A stretch of DNA of 64,000 nucleotides from Isoptericola sp. BMS4 (GTDB lineage Bacteria; Actinomycetota; Actinomycetes; Actinomycetales; Cellulomonadaceae). Position numbers and translations under genes: made by a program. The stretch covers positions 2,934,289 to 2,998,288 of the forward strand of contig NZ_SIRP01000001.1 of assembly GCF_011634835.1 (NCBI RefSeq). The letters are read 5' to 3'. This document shows, piece by piece, positions 62,145 through 64,000 of this stretch. The notes under the pieces are model-generated. The model had not been told where the DNA came from. It ran no database searches and saw only the letters and a program-made list of their open reading frames with translations. Every line of letters starts with the position of its first letter. Within the stretch, counting starts at the first letter, position 1.

Positions 62145-62158
62145 CACCGGCGCCGGTG
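62145..62158 (-). terminator. Probable era terminator
   Basis: CACCGGCGCCGGTG, a perfect 14-bp palindrome extended by CCGGG/CCCGG pairing outside (with short bulges), lies about 35 nt after the era stop codon. Confidence 0.4.
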
Positions 62159-62190
62159 GCCCGGCGAGCCGGTCCCGAGGTCCCGTCGCC

Positions 62191-63177
62191 TCAGAAGCCC
62201 AGCCGCTGGAGCTGCTTGGGGTCGCGCTGCCAGTCCTTGGCGACCTTGACGTGCAGGTCCAGGTACACGCGGGTGCCGAGCAGCTTCTGGATCCCCTGGC
62301 GCGCGGTGGTGCCGACCTCGCGCAGGCGGGAGCCGCCCTTGCCGATGACGATCGCCTTCTGGGACTCGCGCTCCACGAAGAGGTTGACGCGCACGTCGAG
62401 CAGCGCCGGGCGGCCCTGCTCGACGTCCCCCGTCCCCTCCCGCTCGACGATCTCCTCGACCACGACCGCCAGGGAGTGCGGCAGCTCGTCGCGCACGCCC
62501 TCCAGCGCCGCCTCCCGCACCAGCTCGGCGACCATCACCTGCTCGGGCTCGTCGGTGAGCTCGCCGCCGGGGTACAGGTCGGGGCCCTCGGGCAGGTGCT
62601 CGACCAGCACGTCGGTCAGCTCGCCCACCTGGTAGCCGTCGCGCGCCGAGACCGGCACGATGGCGGACCACTCGCGGTCCAGGGAGCGGGCGAGCTGGTC
62701 CACGGCGATGAGGTGCTCGGCGAGCCGCCCGCGGTCCACCAGGTCCGCCTTGGTCACGACCGCCACGACGGGCACCGCGCGGCGCCCCGTCATGAGGGGC
62801 GCCAACGTCTGGGCGATGAAGCGGTCGCCGGGGCCGACCTTCTGGTCGGCGGGCAGGCAGAACGCGACCACGTCGACCTCGCTGAGCGTGTCGGAGACGA
62901 GGTCGTTCAGGCGTTGGCCGAGCAGCGTGCGCGGCCGGTGCAGGCCCGGCGTGTCCACGAGGACGAGCTGCGCGTCGTCGCGGTGCACGATGCCGCGGAT
63001 GGTGTGCCGCGTGGTCTGGGGGCGCGCGGACATGATCGCGACCTTGTCGCCCACGAGCGCGTTGGTGAGGGTGGACTTGCCGACGTTGGGGCGCCCGACG
63101 AGGCAGGCGAAGCCGGAGCGGTGGGGGCCGGGCGTCCCGGCGGGGTCGGGGGTCGGCTCGGAGGTCTCGGTGGTCAT
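62191..63177 (-). CDS. era: GTPase Era
   Basis: A 328-residue ribosome-assembly GTPase acting on the 16S rRNA 3' end. G motifs: G1 CLVGRPNVGKSTLTNAL, G2 around QTTRHTIRGIV, G3 LVDTPGLHRP, G4 VVTKADLVDR, G5 VSARDGYQV. The C-terminal KH domain has FVERESQKAIVIGKGGSRLREVG. It overlaps the CorC-type gene upstream by ATGA, the usual actinobacterial order. The N-terminal 20 residues are a Thr/Pro-rich extension. Confidence 0.96.
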   Translation of the reverse strand: MTTETSEPTPDPAGTPGPHRSGFACLVGRPNVGKSTLTNALVGDKVAIMSARPQTTRHTIRGIVHRDDAQLVLVDTPGLHRPRTLLGQRLNDLVSDTLSEVDVVAFCLPADQKVGPGDRFIAQTLAPLMTGRRAVPVVAVVTKADLVDRGRLAEHLIAVDQLARSLDREWSAIVPVSARDGYQVGELTDVLVEHLPEGPDLYPGGELTDEPEQVMVAELVREAALEGVRDELPHSLAVVVEEIVEREGTGDVEQGRPALLDVRVNLFVERESQKAIVIGKGGSRLREVGTTARQGIQKLLGTRVYLDLHVKVAKDWQRDPKQLQRLGF

Positions 63178-64000
63178 GCGGGGGCGTCCTTCTGGTCCGG
63201 CCGGGCGACGACGTCGCCGGCTGCTGGGTCGTGCTCTGCGGGGTCGTACGGGCGCGGCGCCCGGCGGGCGACGAGGGTCGCGAGCTTCTTGCGCCGGCCC
63301 TCCACGCGCTCGGCCTCGAGGTGCAGGCCGCCGACGTCGGCCGCGGCGCCCGCGAGCGGAACCTTGCCGAGCGCCTTGGCGAGCAGCCCGCCGGCCGTGT
63401 CCACGTCGTCGTCGTCGAGCCGGATGTCGAAGAGCTCGCCGAGCTCGTCGACGGGCATGCGGGCCGGGACGCGGAACACCCCGTCGCCCAGGTCGGTGGG
63501 CTCCGTCTCGGCCACGGTGTCGTGCTCGTCGGTGAGCTCGCCGACGAGCTCCTCGATGACGTCCTCGACGGTGACGAGGCCCGCGATGCCGCCGTACTCG
63601 TCGACGACGACGGCGATGTGCGAGCGCGAGGACTGCATCTCGCGCAGCAGGTCGTCGGCGGGCTTCGACTCCGGCACGAACACCGCGCCGCGCGCCACCT
63701 CGGACACGGGCCGGTCGGCGTCGGCGGGGTCGGCGTCGAGCACCCGGGCGACGTCCTTGAGGTAGGCGACGCCGCGCAGGTCGTCGACGTCGTCGCCCAC
63801 GACGGGCACGCGGGAGAAGCCCGAGCGCAGGAACAGCCGCATCACCTTGCGCAACGGGGTGCCGGCGGCGGCGGTCACCATGTCGGTGCGGGGCACCATC
63901 ACCTCACGGGTGAGGGTGCCGCCCAGCTCGGCCACGGAACGGATCAGCTCGGTCTCGGTGTCCTCGATGGCCTCGTTCTCGCGGACCCGCTCGGCCACCT
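63174..64000 (-). CDS. CorC/HlyC-type CBS domain membrane protein (N-terminus beyond window)
   Basis: The visible C-terminal 275 residues contain the linker IEDTETELIRSVAELGGTLTREVMVPRTDM. A CBS pair (LFLRSGFSRVPVVGDDVDDLRGVAYLKDV and SSRSHIAVVVDEYGGIAGLVTVEDVIEELVG, in pieces) follows, then a CorC_HlyC domain (VFRVPARMPVDELGELFDIRL...LEAERVEGRRKKLATLVARR). The expected N-terminal DUF21 membrane domain would lie beyond the right edge, so the gene is treated as truncated. Such proteins are linked to magnesium/cobalt efflux. Translationally coupled to era. Confidence 0.88.
   Translation of the reverse strand, partial: VAERVRENEAIEDTETELIRSVAELGGTLTREVMVPRTDMVTAAAGTPLRKVMRLFLRSGFSRVPVVGDDVDDLRGVAYLKDVARVLDADPADADRPVSEVARGAVFVPESKPADDLLREMQSSRSHIAVVVDEYGGIAGLVTVEDVIEELVGELTDEHDTVAETEPTDLGDGVFRVPARMPVDELGELFDIRLDDDDVDTAGGLLAKALGKVPLAGAAADVGGLHLEAERVEGRRKKLATLVARRAPRPYDPAEHDPAAGDVVARPDQKDAPA

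Overview
The window is 64 kb of very GC-rich DNA with GTG/ATG starts, many 1-4 nt gene overlaps and many apparent leaderless promoters. It is a chromosomal segment of an actinobacterium. Actinobacterial markers include a DUF3145 protein, a mycothiol-type DinB transferase, a maltokinase-cap protein, Zur/IdeR-type boxes, a leuA leader peptide and a TPR-tailed ECF sigma factor next to a DGPF protein. The gene set is most like Micrococcales of the Cellulomonas/Cellulosimicrobium/Isoptericola kind; this is inferred from content and not from a marker-gene comparison. No insertion sequence, prophage, CRISPR array or rRNA was found, and no stretch longer than 300 bases lacks a gene.

The backbone is a run of housekeeping genes on the minus strand: dnaG (13.2-15.1 kb), dgt (16.6-17.9), dusB (29.9-31.1), glyS (42.3-43.7), uppS-recO (51.1-52.6), leuA (53.7-55.4), era and a CorC-type CBS protein (62.2-64.0). 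Between them sit accessory modules.

Region by region. 0-2.1 kb: the LPXTG tail of a cell-wall-anchored protein, then a DUF5819 + HTTM membrane pair resembling SdpA/SdpB. 2.1-7 kb: DUF3145, peptide deformylase, an acyltransferase, DUF488, two tRNAs and small conserved proteins. 7-10.4 kb: nucleoside hydrolase and MFS exporter genes divergent from a GntR regulator, with a 26-bp perfect operator. 10.4-13.2 kb: DUF305 and DUF6153 proteins and a drug-type MFS exporter. 15.1-20.3 kb: AraC/VOC and MarR/DoxX divergent pairs, a phosphoesterase and a DinB protein. 20.4-29.8 kb: a maltodextrin island (GH13 neopullulanase-like, malEFG importer, LacI repressor, alpha-glucosidase) enclosing a gerW-like gene. 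31-36.8 kb: LysR/EamA exporter pair and an ABC exporter with its two-component system. 36.9-42.2 kb: a lysine/2-aminoadipate catabolic operon (FAD oxidase, HglS, semialdehyde dehydrogenase) with a divergent LysR gene. 43.9-45.5 kb: DGPF protein + ECF42-type sigma factor. 45.6-48.8 kb: znuACB-zur under a Zur box. 48.9-50.3 kb: DedA-like protein + siderophore-type ABC ATPase behind an IdeR/DtxR-like box. 50.3-62 kb: DHFR-like protein, prepilin peptidase, leuA with an attenuator-type leader peptide ([16 protein letters not shown]), a large membrane protein with an internal duplication, a glutaminase-MFS pair and an alpha/beta hydrolase fused to membrane segments.

The most rewarding items are the leuA leader and attenuator, the metal-responsive promoters (Zur and IdeR-like), the SdpAB-like pair, the lysine-catabolic operon with a triple 12-bp repeat, two exceptionally long terminator hairpins, and the recurrent -10 hexamer 6-7 nt upstream of start codons.
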